From the NCBI GenBank assembly GCA_938008425.1, contig CALLKH010000275.1, positions 1 through 14,149 on the forward strand: a DNA stretch of 14,149 nucleotides, given 5' to 3'. The translations under genes were made by a program, and so were the position numbers. This stretch comes from an uncultured Planctomycetaceae bacterium. Lineage in GTDB: Bacteria > Planctomycetota > Phycisphaerae > UBA1845 > UTPLA1. The notes under the pieces are model-generated. The model saw only the letters and a list, made by a program, of their open reading frames with translations. It ran no database searches and was not told the origin of the DNA. This document shows positions 1 to 6,491 of the stretch, one piece after another (position 1 is the stretch's first letter; each line of letters begins with the position of its first letter).

Positions 1-1503
1 CGTCACGGCGTTCAGATCAACGGCGCCGGTGCATTCGTCATTCGCCGGCACGACCGCGTAGTCGAATTCGAAAGTCAGGTTGGCGGTCGGGCAAGTGGTC
101 GATGTCGGGCCGATCAGGATCCAGTACTTGGTTCCCGCGACCATCGGTACGAACCGATTGTTTGTTGAAGACGCGGTGAAGCAGCCGCCGGGCGTGTTGG
201 TGAGCGTGTTGCAATCGGGTCCGGAGAACACGGCGATGGCCGCACTCTGGCTGCCGGACTCCGAAATGACGGCGGCGCCGTTCTGGGTCGGCGTGTAGGT
301 GTACCAGACGCCGCGGCGAACGAAGGTTGAGCCGCTGAGGCAGCTGGGCTGCGGCGTGTCGTCGGTGGCGAGGCGGTTGTTGATGTTGTCATCGATGAAC
401 GGCACGCTGGAGATGACCGTCGCGCCGGAGCAGAGGTCGTTGGGGGGAACGTTGGCCTCCACGAAGATTCGGGCGACTCCGGTCTGCGTGCGGGCCTGGG
501 CGTCGGAGACGGTGACGATGATCGTTCGGTTGATGCCGAGCGGCGCGTTGGACGGAACGGCGTAGCTGTAGGAGTAGATGTTGTCGCCGCCGACCGCGTC
601 GCCGTTGGTGCCGTCGTCGAACATCATCTGCGAAGCCGATCCGCCGATTTCGGTCAGGTCGGCGGTCACGGTGCCGCCGGTGCTGGCGGGGCCGGTGCAG
701 GTGCTTCGGCTCGCGGTGATGAGCAGGTTGCTGACACCGCGAATGACGCTTTGAAAAGGCGCGGCGGGGAGACAGGGGCCGACGCCGGTCGTCGAGAGTT
801 CGACAGAAACCTCAATGCCGGGGAACGGTCCGGAGCCGGACCAGCGCGGAAAGACATTTCGCGCTTCGAAGTCAGCCGAGTTGTTGTCCGACTCGGTCAG
901 GCCGCCGCACTTGCGGAAGATGGAGAGATGGGGGTTGTTCGGCAGCGAGGCCGGTGAGCCCTCGGCGCAGTTCGAGGTGCTGCTTCCGGAGATGCCGACG
1001 AAATCGACAACCATGCCGCCCGACGGGCAGCTGCCGTTGGCCATCTGGACCTGGTCACTCACGAGGGCGACCTTGCCGCCGCTTGAGATCAGTGCCGAGG
1101 CCGTCGTGCCGGTTCGCTGAAGATCGGAGACGTACGGCGCGCCGTTGGAGAGCGCGTCAGTCAGCTGAATCAGGAAATAGCTGTTCGGCTGAATCGGCGC
1201 CGCGCCGGTCAGGTCAAACTTGGTCCAGGACGTTGTGCTGGTGGCGCCCTGAAACTGGACGGACCAGCCGGAGATGTCGACGGCCGTTCCGCCGGCGTTG
1301 TAGAGCTCGATGAAGTCCGCCTCGTAGGGTGCGGTATTGAAGTTAAAGAGATTGGTGGTTCCGCTGACGCCGCCCTGGGTGCAGACCTGGCTGATCCGGA
1401 CCTGACCTTGAGCGGTTGTTGCGGCGAGCATGACGAGCGCCGCGAGGCTGAGTGCACTACACCGACCGACGAGGCCGGAAACGAAACTCCGATTCTGTGA
1501 CAT
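1..1503 (-). CDS. Exported lamin-tail-domain protein with choice-of-anchor and NDxCxGA repeats (C-terminus outside window)
   Basis: The reading frame is open for 501 codons from the ATG at 1503 to the left edge, so the C-terminus is missing. Residues 1-33 form a signal peptide with a hydrophobic core around 18-32, ending near AQG/Q. Residues about 35-170 match the lamin-tail domain (LTD): RISQV at the start, then ADFIELYNAGG and VDISGWSVQF. Residues about 250-350 resemble the choice-of-anchor X beta-sandwich, with FDDGTNGDAVGGDNIYSY and a TVSDAQ strand. A cysteine-rich unit starts at PPNDLCSGAT (353) and a second copy starts at PANDECTGAV (487), so the missing part is probably more repeats and an anchor or dockerin. 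A GGAGGA Shine-Dalgarno lies 9 bases before the start. LTD proteins of this type are exported surface or nuclease-associated proteins. I see no catalytic motif here, so a structural or adhesive role is inference. Confidence 0.85.
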   Translation of the reverse strand, partial: MSQNRSFVSGLVGRCSALSLAALVMLAATTAQGQVRISQVCTQGGVSGTTNLFNFNTAPYEADFIELYNAGGTAVDISGWSVQFQGATSTTSWTKFDLTGAAPIQPNSYFLIQLTDALSNGAPYVSDLQRTGTTASALISSGGKVALVSDQVQMANGSCPSGGMVVDFVGISGSSTSNCAEGSPASLPNNPHLSIFRKCGGLTESDNNSADFEARNVFPRWSGSGPFPGIEVSVELSTTGVGPCLPAAPFQSVIRGVSNLLITASRSTCTGPASTGGTVTADLTEIGGSASQMMFDDGTNGDAVGGDNIYSYSYAVPSNAPLGINRTIIVTVSDAQARTQTGVARIFVEANVPPNDLCSGATVISSVPFIDDNINNRLATDDTPQPSCLSGSTFVRRGVWYTYTPTQNGAAVISESGSQSAAIAVFSGPDCNTLTNTPGGCFTASSTNNRFVPMVAGTKYWILIGPTSTTCPTANLTFEFDYAVVPANDECTGAVDLNAVT

Positions 1504-1512
1504 GAATGACTG

Positions 1513-1518
1513 TCCTCC
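1513..1518 (-). promoter_or_regulatory. Ribosome binding site GGAGGA
   Basis: On the minus strand GGAGGA sits 9 bases before the ATG at 1503. It fixes the start of the lamin-tail protein at the methionine that opens the signal peptide. Confidence 0.7.
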
Positions 1519-1860
1519 GAAAATGCCGGCAGGGCCGCTGCCGGGCGAAACAAATTCTGAGCTTTCCGAGTATTGCTGTTTCATCGCCGCGCTCGGACGT
1601 CCGGGCCGGCGATCGTTGCTCCGTGTGGCAGCCGTGTTGGTCTGACGGAATCGGGTTCGGAATCGTGGACCGTCATCGACGGCGACGCGGCGAACGCGAC
1701 TCGGTTCGTTTTCATCTTTTCTGCGATGTCAGGCGTGTTCGTTGCGGTGGCTGAAGATGGAACGATTGCAGTTCGTGCCGACCGACCGGTGCCCCCAGTT
1801 CGACACTACAGAACGAACGTTAGTTAATGTGTGGTCTGATTCCCTCCGCAAGCTCGCTGA

Positions 1861-1879
1861 GTTCACTGTGAACGTTAAC
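1861..1879. repeat. Adjacent palindromes GTTCACTGTGAAC and GTTAAC
   Basis: GTTCAC-T-GTGAAC (1861-1873) is a perfect 6+1+6 inverted repeat and is followed directly by the palindrome GTTAAC (1874-1879). A related near-palindrome, AACGAACGTTAGTT, lies about 50 bases to the left at 1812-1825 and shares the core GAACGTTA. The pair lies in the long leader of the lamin-tail gene. A regulator-binding role is possible but unproven. Confidence 0.35.
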
Positions 1880-2401
1880 AGAATCGCCATGGGGATTCAA
1901 GATTTCGGGGTCGGGATTCCGTCGCCATGGCTGGTTCCTCAGAGTATCTGGACATCGGATATCCGGGTGTCAGGGTTTGGCTCATCGAGGGGGCGCAACT
2001 CACTCAAGGCCGTTTGAGAATTGAAGCAGATCTTCCCCGATGGCGAGGCTCAAGGGTGGCGGCCGAGTCTCAACATCGTTTCCCCTATATCAAACTTCGC
2101 TGACTACATGCATTTAACAATATGTATTTAATTGGGTTACATCGTGTCGAACTAGGCGTGGTTGACGTCCTCGGCGATCGGGTCGCGTTCCCGGTCCGAC
2201 GATGGCACCGCTGACCGGTGTCGCTCTCATGAGCCCCCTTAAGCGATGGGATGGCCGAGAAATCAGTCAGAGCGTCATCCGTTTTGAACCCCCGGGAATG
2301 TTCTCGATCCGTTCTTCGTTAGTACATGAGATGGCGGGCCGGTTTGGTTAACGCTAAAATCGACCCTTAAACGCGATATAGACCCTCCGAAAGACGCTGC
2401 C

Positions 2402-2800
2402 GTGAAGAACCCCAAGATCGTTTTCGTATGCGTCTGCCTGGCGGCTGCCGCCGTGATCTTCTGGTTTAACCTGGATTCCGCGCCGGCTATTCCCGACACG
2501 CCCGATACAGAAACCATGTGGATGTGCCGCGACTGCGGAAAAACGTTCGCCCTGACGGCCGCGAAGTTCGCGGTCGAGGAGGAACGGGCCGGCGGCTCCG
2601 CGCCGCTCCATTGCATTGACTGTTCCAAGAAGGAGGCGTACCGGGTCGCGCAGTGTACGACCTGTGACACTTTCTACTTCTCACGCGACGTACCCGGTGC
2701 GCTCGGGCGATGTCCACAGTGTTATCCCGCACGTCCGGGCGGCGGGCCGGCCGACGGCGGATCGAGCGAACAGGAAGAGCCGCCACCACCGGCTGTCTGA
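2402..2800 (+). CDS. Small membrane-anchored zinc-ribbon protein (prepilin partner)
   Basis: This 132-residue protein starts at GTG; no in-frame ATG lies upstream. Residues 5-22 form one hydrophobic helix (a membrane anchor or uncleaved signal). Four CxxC knuckles follow: C42/C45 (MCRDCGK), C71/C74 (HCIDCSK), C85/C88 (QCTTCDT) and C104/C107 (RCPQCY). That is enough for two structural zinc sites. The tail is rich in Gly, Pro and Glu and probably disordered. The prepilin gene begins 82 bases downstream on the same strand, which suggests one transcript. Zinc-ribbon genes next to DUF1559-type prepilins are a pattern I associate with Planctomycetes. The function is unknown; a role in assembling or handling the pseudopilin is inference. 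The ribosome binding site is weak, so the start is less certain than the frame. Confidence 0.78.
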   Translation: MKNPKIVFVCVCLAAAAVIFWFNLDSAPAIPDTPDTETMWMCRDCGKTFALTAAKFAVEEERAGGSAPLHCIDCSKKEAYRVAQCTTCDTFYFSRDVPGALGRCPQCYPARPGGGPADGGSSEQEEPPPPAV

Positions 2801-2882
2801 TGGTTCGGAGCTCCGTGTGGAACGGCGAAAGATGAGATGCTCCGGCCGCGATCGGTGTGAAACAGCTTTGACGAGTACTTCC

Positions 2883-3806
2883 ATGATGCGTGTTGTCGGA
2901 CGACGAAGAAACTTTGCCTTCACCCTGATCGAGCTGCTGGTGGTGATTTCGATCATCGCGCTGCTGATCTCGATCCTTCTGCCGGCGCTGTCGAGGGCCC
3001 GGGAGCGCGGCAAGGTGGCGTCTTGCATTTCCAACCTTCGGCAGATCACGATCGGCACGACGCAGTACATCATTGATCAGGAAGGCACGCCGGATCCGTA
3101 TCCGCCGTGGTACTGGAATCCGTCGCCCCAGGGGTTTCCCTCGTTCCTGATTCGCACGCCGTGGATTTTTGCCGGCATCAAGGCGCCGAGCCCGGAGCCG
3201 TGGAACAGCGGCATCGACGCGGATTCATCGGTGTATCCCGCATCGATTCGGCCGGTGAACAAGTACATCGTTCCGGGCGAGCCGATGTCGGACACCAACT
3301 CGGACAATCCGTTCCGCTGCCCCGGTGATCGCACCCACAAGACCTCGATCATCGGCACCCCGCCGGTGTCGACCGACAAGGATTTCAAGAGTTCCTACGA
3401 GGCGAACGGCAACAGCTACACGCTGAACACGCGATGGGCTCAGGGCTACGGCTGGTACACCGGCACGGACTTTTCAGTGACCGAGATCTTCAGCAATGCC
3501 GGCCGCGAGTCGTATGCCCGGCGACTGGCACGTCACATGGTCGGCGGCGGCGCGGCGAAATTCATCCTCGTTCCCGAGCAGGGGTTTTACAGCGCCACCT
3601 ATCGCGCCGGACCCGGCGGACCGATTTCAACCGCGACGCTCGCATCGCCGCCGCGCATCGGCTGGCATCGCGAGTTTTCCAAGTGGTCGCTCGGGTTCGC
3701 CGACGGCCACGCGGAGTATCGATTCTACGACACGCGATTCTCGATCACGCCGTCGGCCACGATCTGGCAGCCGAACTGGAAGCCGCAGGACGGCGGCGGG
3801 AGCTGA
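2883..3806 (+). CDS. Prepilin-type cleavage/methylation protein (DUF1559-like, FADGH tail motif)
   Basis: The protein has 307 residues from the ATG at 2883; a second ATG follows at once (2886). The same frame stays open upstream to 2616, but that part overlaps the zinc-ribbon gene and is basic and low in hydrophobicity, so I reject it. A basic n-region (VVGRRRNFA) is followed by F13-T-L-I-E17, the type IV prepilin recognition site. Cleavage is expected between A12 and F13, which puts the conserved Glu at +5. Residues 13-35 form the hydrophobic helix used for packing in pili or pseudopili. A globular region follows, and near the C-terminus FADGHAEYRF (272-281) matches the DG/H signature common in the expanded planctomycete families. 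Such proteins need a prepilin peptidase and usually a type II secretion-like or pilus machine; none is encoded here. The exact role is unknown. Confidence 0.9.
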   Translation: MMRVVGRRRNFAFTLIELLVVISIIALLISILLPALSRARERGKVASCISNLRQITIGTTQYIIDQEGTPDPYPPWYWNPSPQGFPSFLIRTPWIFAGIKAPSPEPWNSGIDADSSVYPASIRPVNKYIVPGEPMSDTNSDNPFRCPGDRTHKTSIIGTPPVSTDKDFKSSYEANGNSYTLNTRWAQGYGWYTGTDFSVTEIFSNAGRESYARRLARHMVGGGAAKFILVPEQGFYSATYRAGPGGPISTATLASPPRIGWHREFSKWSLGFADGHAEYRFYDTRFSITPSATIWQPNWKPQDGGGS

Positions 3807-3807
3807 A

Positions 3808-3823
3808 TCGGCCCGTGGGCCGA
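3808..3823 (+). terminator. GC-rich hairpin directly after the prepilin stop
   Basis: TCGGCCC and GGGCCGA form a 7-bp inverted repeat separated by GT, beginning one base after the stop codon of the prepilin gene (3804-3806). No T-run follows, so it is not a classical intrinsic terminator. It may act with Rho or protect the 3' end of the message. Confidence 0.35.
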
Positions 3824-3825
3824 AT

Positions 3826-4140
3826 CTGGAATGGAGAGTTTAGAATGGAGAATGTAGAAGTGAGAGTCGAAGAGCCGGGCCGTACCGCAACTTCGCCTTC
3901 ACTCTGAATTCTACACTTTCAACTCTGCACTCCCACTCTCATGCCGCCGCGAACGGCTGTCGGCATGGTACTTGGAGAGAAGGGGCCGAGGGGGCAAGGG
4001 AGAAGAGGGGGAGTTCGGAAATTAGAAAAACCCGAATGAGAAAATGAAGATGAACCCGGCGATTCATTCATGCCGAATTCCCGCTCTCTGGATTCCCCCA
4101 TTCCCCAATTCGCTATTTGCTATTCAACATTCTCCCACCC
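3826..4140. repeat. Alternating purine/pyrimidine tracts with degenerate GAAT repeats
   Basis: This noncoding spacer lies between the convergent prepilin and DinB genes. Going rightwards, a purine-rich tract (about 3826-3886) is followed by a pyrimidine-rich one (about 3891-3940), a small hairpin (ATGCCG 3941-3946 with CGGCAT 3961-3966), a second purine-rich tract (about 3972-4054) and a second pyrimidine-rich tract (about 4080-4140). The first tract holds GAATGGAGA at 3829 and 3843 and GAATGTAGA at 3850. The complement of the last tract also has GAAT at irregular spacing. Both pyrimidine tracts begin with GAATTC (3906, 4075). The arms are only loosely complementary. I see no gene; the short minus-strand frame here is low-complexity. 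Confidence 0.55.
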
Positions 4141-4671
4141 TCACATCGCGGCTGCGAGGCCCATCGCGCGGCGCCATGCGCTGATCTGCCCGAGGTGCAT
4201 CTGCACATGGCCGCCGAGGTAGAACGTTACGGCCGCGCCGATCGTGGGGAAGAGCTCCTTCATGCGGCCTTCGTTCGGGTTGGGCTTCAGCAGCGTTTCA
4301 TCATCGACCGTTGAGATCGATTCGATTGCGGCTTTGTAGCTGTCCGTGAAGTGCCGCATGACCTCGTCCATCGGGGGATAGAGTTTGCCGTCGGCGTCAT
4401 CGCGGCACTCGGCGCCCGCCTTGAAGAGTTCATCGTAGTTGGAGGAGAGTTTCGCCGCCTCGGGAACCGGCCGGCCGATGAGGGTGAGCGCCTTGGCGGG
4501 GTAGAGGGCGAGGTGGCCGAAGACGAAGGCCGGGTGGTTGGATTTGAGCGTCTCGCCGCCGGGCGATGCGAGCCGGGCGAACTGATCGGGGCGAACGCCA
4601 CTGACGAGTCGTTCGGCGTAGCCGAGTCCCATTTTGGCCTGTGCGATGATGATGGGGGCGATGCTGGTCAT
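4141..4671 (-). CDS. DinB-family (DUF664/DinB_2-like) four-helix protein
   Basis: This protein has 176 residues from the preferred ATG at 4671. An in-frame ATG at 4683 adds four residues (MEQH), but the downstream one has GGAG six bases before it, so I chose it. The family folds as a four-helix bundle that binds a divalent metal through three histidines. Here they are H53 in VFGHLALYP, and H155 and H159 in GGHVQMHLGQ, followed by the typical ISAWRRAMG ending. Length and motif spacing fit a complete protein. DinB-like proteins include stress-induced proteins of unknown reaction and thiol-dependent transferases, so the substrate cannot be named. There is no signal peptide, so it is cytoplasmic. 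It stands alone, convergent with the prepilin gene. Confidence 0.85.
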   Translation of the reverse strand: MTSIAPIIIAQAKMGLGYAERLVSGVRPDQFARLASPGGETLKSNHPAFVFGHLALYPAKALTLIGRPVPEAAKLSSNYDELFKAGAECRDDADGKLYPPMDEVMRHFTDSYKAAIESISTVDDETLLKPNPNEGRMKELFPTIGAAVTFYLGGHVQMHLGQISAWRRAMGLAAAM

Positions 4672-4677
4672 GTGCTG

Positions 4678-4681
4678 CTCC
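4678..4681 (-). promoter_or_regulatory. Ribosome binding site GGAG deciding the DinB start
   Basis: GGAG on the minus strand lies 6 bases before the ATG at 4671, while nothing similar precedes the ATG at 4683. It favours the shorter form beginning MTSIAP. Confidence 0.45.
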
Positions 4682-4683
4682 AT

Positions 4684-5007
4684 GTGAAAACGTGTTGCGG
4701 AATGGCGCGATATTGCTGACGGGTCCGCGCCGCCCAGTCGAGCGGTGGAATTGTAGTCACTCGCCGCAACGCGCGGCTTCGTTCTTGACTCGGGCTTCTG
4801 CCTCGCCCTTGGTCAATCGAATTTGTGAGTCCGGACACCCTTTCAACTCCATCAGGCGGTGGACGTCCGAGGAGGATCATGTATGGTGGCCGACTGGATG
4901 TCCTCGTCGACGGTCTCGTGGCAGGCGTCGAGTGAGCGGACGGACGACCCGGCCTTGCGAGGTTCCGAGCGAGGCGGAACCAACTGAGCCAGTCAATGAG
5001 GGAAATC
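4684..5007. other. Intergenic region with two small open frames of doubtful status
   Basis: This lies between the divergent DinB (-) and VOC (+) genes and should hold their promoters; I see no strong -35/-10 pair. Two mini-frames deserve mention. On the plus strand, AGGAGG followed by ATG at 4878 opens only 18 codons ending at 4934. On the minus strand, an ATG at 4852 opens 31 codons ending at 4757; its product is rich in Glu, Ala and Lys and unlike the Arg/Pro-rich noise frames around it. Neither is long enough to call as a gene. Confidence 0.4.
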
Positions 5008-5547
5008 ATGAGCGTGAACAGGCACATGAATCGGAGTCGCATACTGTGGATTGCGACGTTGGGCGTCATCATCTGCGGAATGCTCGTTACGCCCTGGTCG
5101 CCGGCGGGTCGTCTCGTTGCCGGGCCCGACGACACGGCGACGAAGAATAAGCCGAAGTCCAGGAAGAAAGCGGATCGGAAGAAGGGCCGAGAAGGGAAAG
5201 TCATGAAAGTCTTCTATCTCGAGATCGTGACCCCGGAGGTGGACGCGGTGTGTGCCACCTACGAAGTCATCGACGGGGTGAAGTTCGGCAAGGCGGATGC
5301 CGGGCTGGGTAACGCGCGAACGGCCGCGATGCCCGACGGCGGAATGGTCGGGGTTCGTGCGCCCCTGCGCGACACGGAGACGCCGGTGGTGCGACCTTAC
5401 TGGCTGGTGGACGACATCAAGGCTGCCGTGAACGCGGCCGTGAAGGCCGGCGGCGAGCTGGCACACCCGCCGCTCGAAATCCCCGGCCACGGCACCTTTG
5501 CCATCTACATTCATGGCGGCATTGAGCACGGCCTCTGGCAGAAGTAA
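5008..5547 (+). CDS. VOC-fold (glyoxalase/bleomycin-resistance-like) protein with N-terminal membrane segment
   Basis: This protein has 179 residues from the ATG at 5008; another in-frame ATG at 4996 would add four residues, but GAGGGA (4998-5003) suits the 5008 start. Residues about 10-28 are hydrophobic (ILWIATLGVIICGML) after a basic start, so it is probably a signal peptide or anchor. Residues about 42-64 are strongly basic (KPKSRKKADRKKGREGK). From M66 on comes one VOC module of about 114 residues: a first strand VFYLEIVTP, the middle strand VRPYWLVDD, an Ala/Lys helix, and the ending GGIEHGLWQK. VOC proteins usually act in the cytoplasm as dimers on small molecules with a bound metal. 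Export is unusual. An ATG at 5203 after a purine-rich stretch could start a plain cytoplasmic VOC protein instead. Reaction unknown. Confidence 0.75.
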   Translation: MSVNRHMNRSRILWIATLGVIICGMLVTPWSPAGRLVAGPDDTATKNKPKSRKKADRKKGREGKVMKVFYLEIVTPEVDAVCATYEVIDGVKFGKADAGLGNARTAAMPDGGMVGVRAPLRDTETPVVRPYWLVDDIKAAVNAAVKAGGELAHPPLEIPGHGTFAIYIHGGIEHGLWQK

Positions 5548-5730
5548 CTACACACGAGATCGATTGCGTGACGCAGGGCCTGGACGAGTCTGTCGTATGA
5601 AGGGGGAAACGGGGCGTTCTTCATTTCTTGGAAGCGGAGATTGTCAGCGTTGTCGTTTCTTGAGGCAGCGATTGAATCGTTTCGAGAGCCCGGCGGCTGT
5701 TCGAACGACAAGCATCAAGGGTGAAAAGTC

Positions 5731-6276
5731 ATGAGGCATATACATTTCTTCACCTTAAAAGAGGACATCCTTCCCGTACTTGAGGCCGTCGAGCGCCATG
5801 AGCCTCTGCAATATGTGCGTAGGGGCAATAAGTTGAGTCCGGATTTTGAGACGTTTCTGTGCGGATCGGACATTCCGATGCTTGGGGTTGCCAAGCACGA
5901 GTCCGGAGTTGGCTGCGAGTCTTTTCTCGTGACCAGGCGAGCGGCGCCAATTGAAGTCCGCCGCCTGAAAGGAGCGAGTGGCGTACAGAGGTACTTGATG
6001 GACCAACTCATCAACCCCGATACCGTCACCTTAACACCAGCAGGTAAGTGGGGCGACGATGTTGTACTGCAAGGTGTCGTCGGTACTGCCTCCGACTCCG
6101 ACGTCTCGCAGGAGCTGATGAAGAGGTTCAAATCGGCTTTCAGGAAGGCCTGTTCCAATATTCAAGGGCACTATGTCGGCCCCCAAGCCTTGGCTATGTT
6201 GAATGAGGGAAAGCGGCTTACGGCGGCAGCACAATGTCCGCCAGAATTTGATCTCAGGCTCGATACAAGTAAGTAG
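5731..6276 (+). CDS. Unrecognised 181-residue soluble protein
   Basis: I cannot name this protein. It has no signal peptide or membrane segment and looks like a compact soluble protein of mixed alpha/beta type. It opens MRHIHFFTLKEDILPVLE, has a central hydrophobic stretch around VTLTPAGKWGDDVVLQGVV, an amphipathic helix SQELMKRFKSAFRKACSNI, and ends with VGPQALAMLNEGKRL and QCPPEFDLRL. The start is supported by AAGGGTGA ahead of the ATG. Its base composition is visibly less GC-rich and its codon use less biased than the neighbours (codons such as AAT, CAA, TTG and GAT are frequent), which hints at horizontal acquisition. It stands alone, 183 bases after the VOC gene and 215 before the GH31 gene. 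I vaguely associate the C-terminal pattern with uncharacterised proteins scattered in proteobacteria, but cannot confirm this. Confidence 0.7.
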   Translation: MRHIHFFTLKEDILPVLEAVERHEPLQYVRRGNKLSPDFETFLCGSDIPMLGVAKHESGVGCESFLVTRRAAPIEVRRLKGASGVQRYLMDQLINPDTVTLTPAGKWGDDVVLQGVVGTASDSDVSQELMKRFKSAFRKACSNIQGHYVGPQALAMLNEGKRLTAAAQCPPEFDLRLDTSK

Positions 6277-6280
6277 CTCT

Positions 6281-6301
6281 CTCGGGATGGAATGTCCCGA
6301 G
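6281..6301 (+). terminator. Hairpin CTCGGGA / TCCCGAG downstream of the 181-residue gene
   Basis: A perfect 7-bp inverted repeat with a 7-base loop begins 4 bases after the stop codon. Only a weak T-containing stretch (TATCTTG) follows, so it is at best a weak intrinsic terminator. A second hairpin, GTCCC-TGCC-GGGAC, lies at 6341-6354. Confidence 0.4.
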
Positions 6302-6431
6302 TATCTTGTCGAGGATCAAACCCACCTACGCGGCCGCCCTGTCCCTGCCGGGACTGGGCTAAACGAAACAGTCAGGCTTTGTAGGCATTGTCACTTCGCC
6401 GCTGCTCGCGGAACGCGCTCATAACGCTTAC

Positions 6432-6486
6432 CATTCCCCGGCGACAGGAGTCTTCACGCCGTCGTTCAGTTTTGCCAAGGGGAATG
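6432..6486 (+). promoter_or_regulatory. Possible hairpin covering the GH31 ribosome binding site
   Basis: CATTCCCC (6432-6439) is exactly complementary to GGGGAATG (6479-6486), which contains the Shine-Dalgarno AAGGGG (6477-6482) of the GH31 gene. A leader spanning both could hide the ribosome binding site. The 39-base loop is long, with only a small inner GGCG/CGCC pairing, and no known riboswitch is recognised. Confidence 0.3.
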
Positions 6487-6491
6487 TTTTC

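Larger units (their letters stand above)
1504..2401. other. Long intergenic region, no convincing gene
   Basis: This stretch lies between the divergent lamin-tail gene (-) and zinc-ribbon gene (+), so it should hold both promoters. Open frames here are short and arginine- or serine-rich, with no domain signature and no good ribosome binding site, so I call none. Visible structure: GAACGTTA occurs at 1815-1822 and 1870-1877, each inside a small palindrome. There is also an AT-rich island at about 2085-2135 containing ATGCATTTA and ATGTATTTA, and a weak TATAGA box at 2377-2382, 19 bases before the zinc-ribbon start. No tRNA fold or rho-independent terminator was seen. Confidence 0.6.

Noticed and set aside
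1742..2017. 91-codon plus-strand frame in the long intergenic region
   Set aside because: Composition is less biased than other noise frames, but there is no ribosome binding site, domain or codon-position signal, and it sits in the likely leader of the lamin-tail gene.
2616..2882. Upstream in-frame extension of the prepilin gene
   Set aside because: It overlaps the zinc-ribbon gene in another frame and would place about 90 basic residues before a prepilin signal, which must be near the N-terminus.
3919..4101. 60-codon minus-strand frame in the repeat block
   Set aside because: The sequence is low-complexity (Ser/Pro/Phe from purine-pyrimidine tracts) and has no ribosome binding site.
4668..5204. 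178-codon minus-strand frame crossing the DinB-VOC spacer
   Set aside because: It overlaps the start of the DinB gene and the leader of the VOC gene and is Arg/Pro/Ser-rich. A hydrophobic patch in it is just the reverse complement of the VOC leader.
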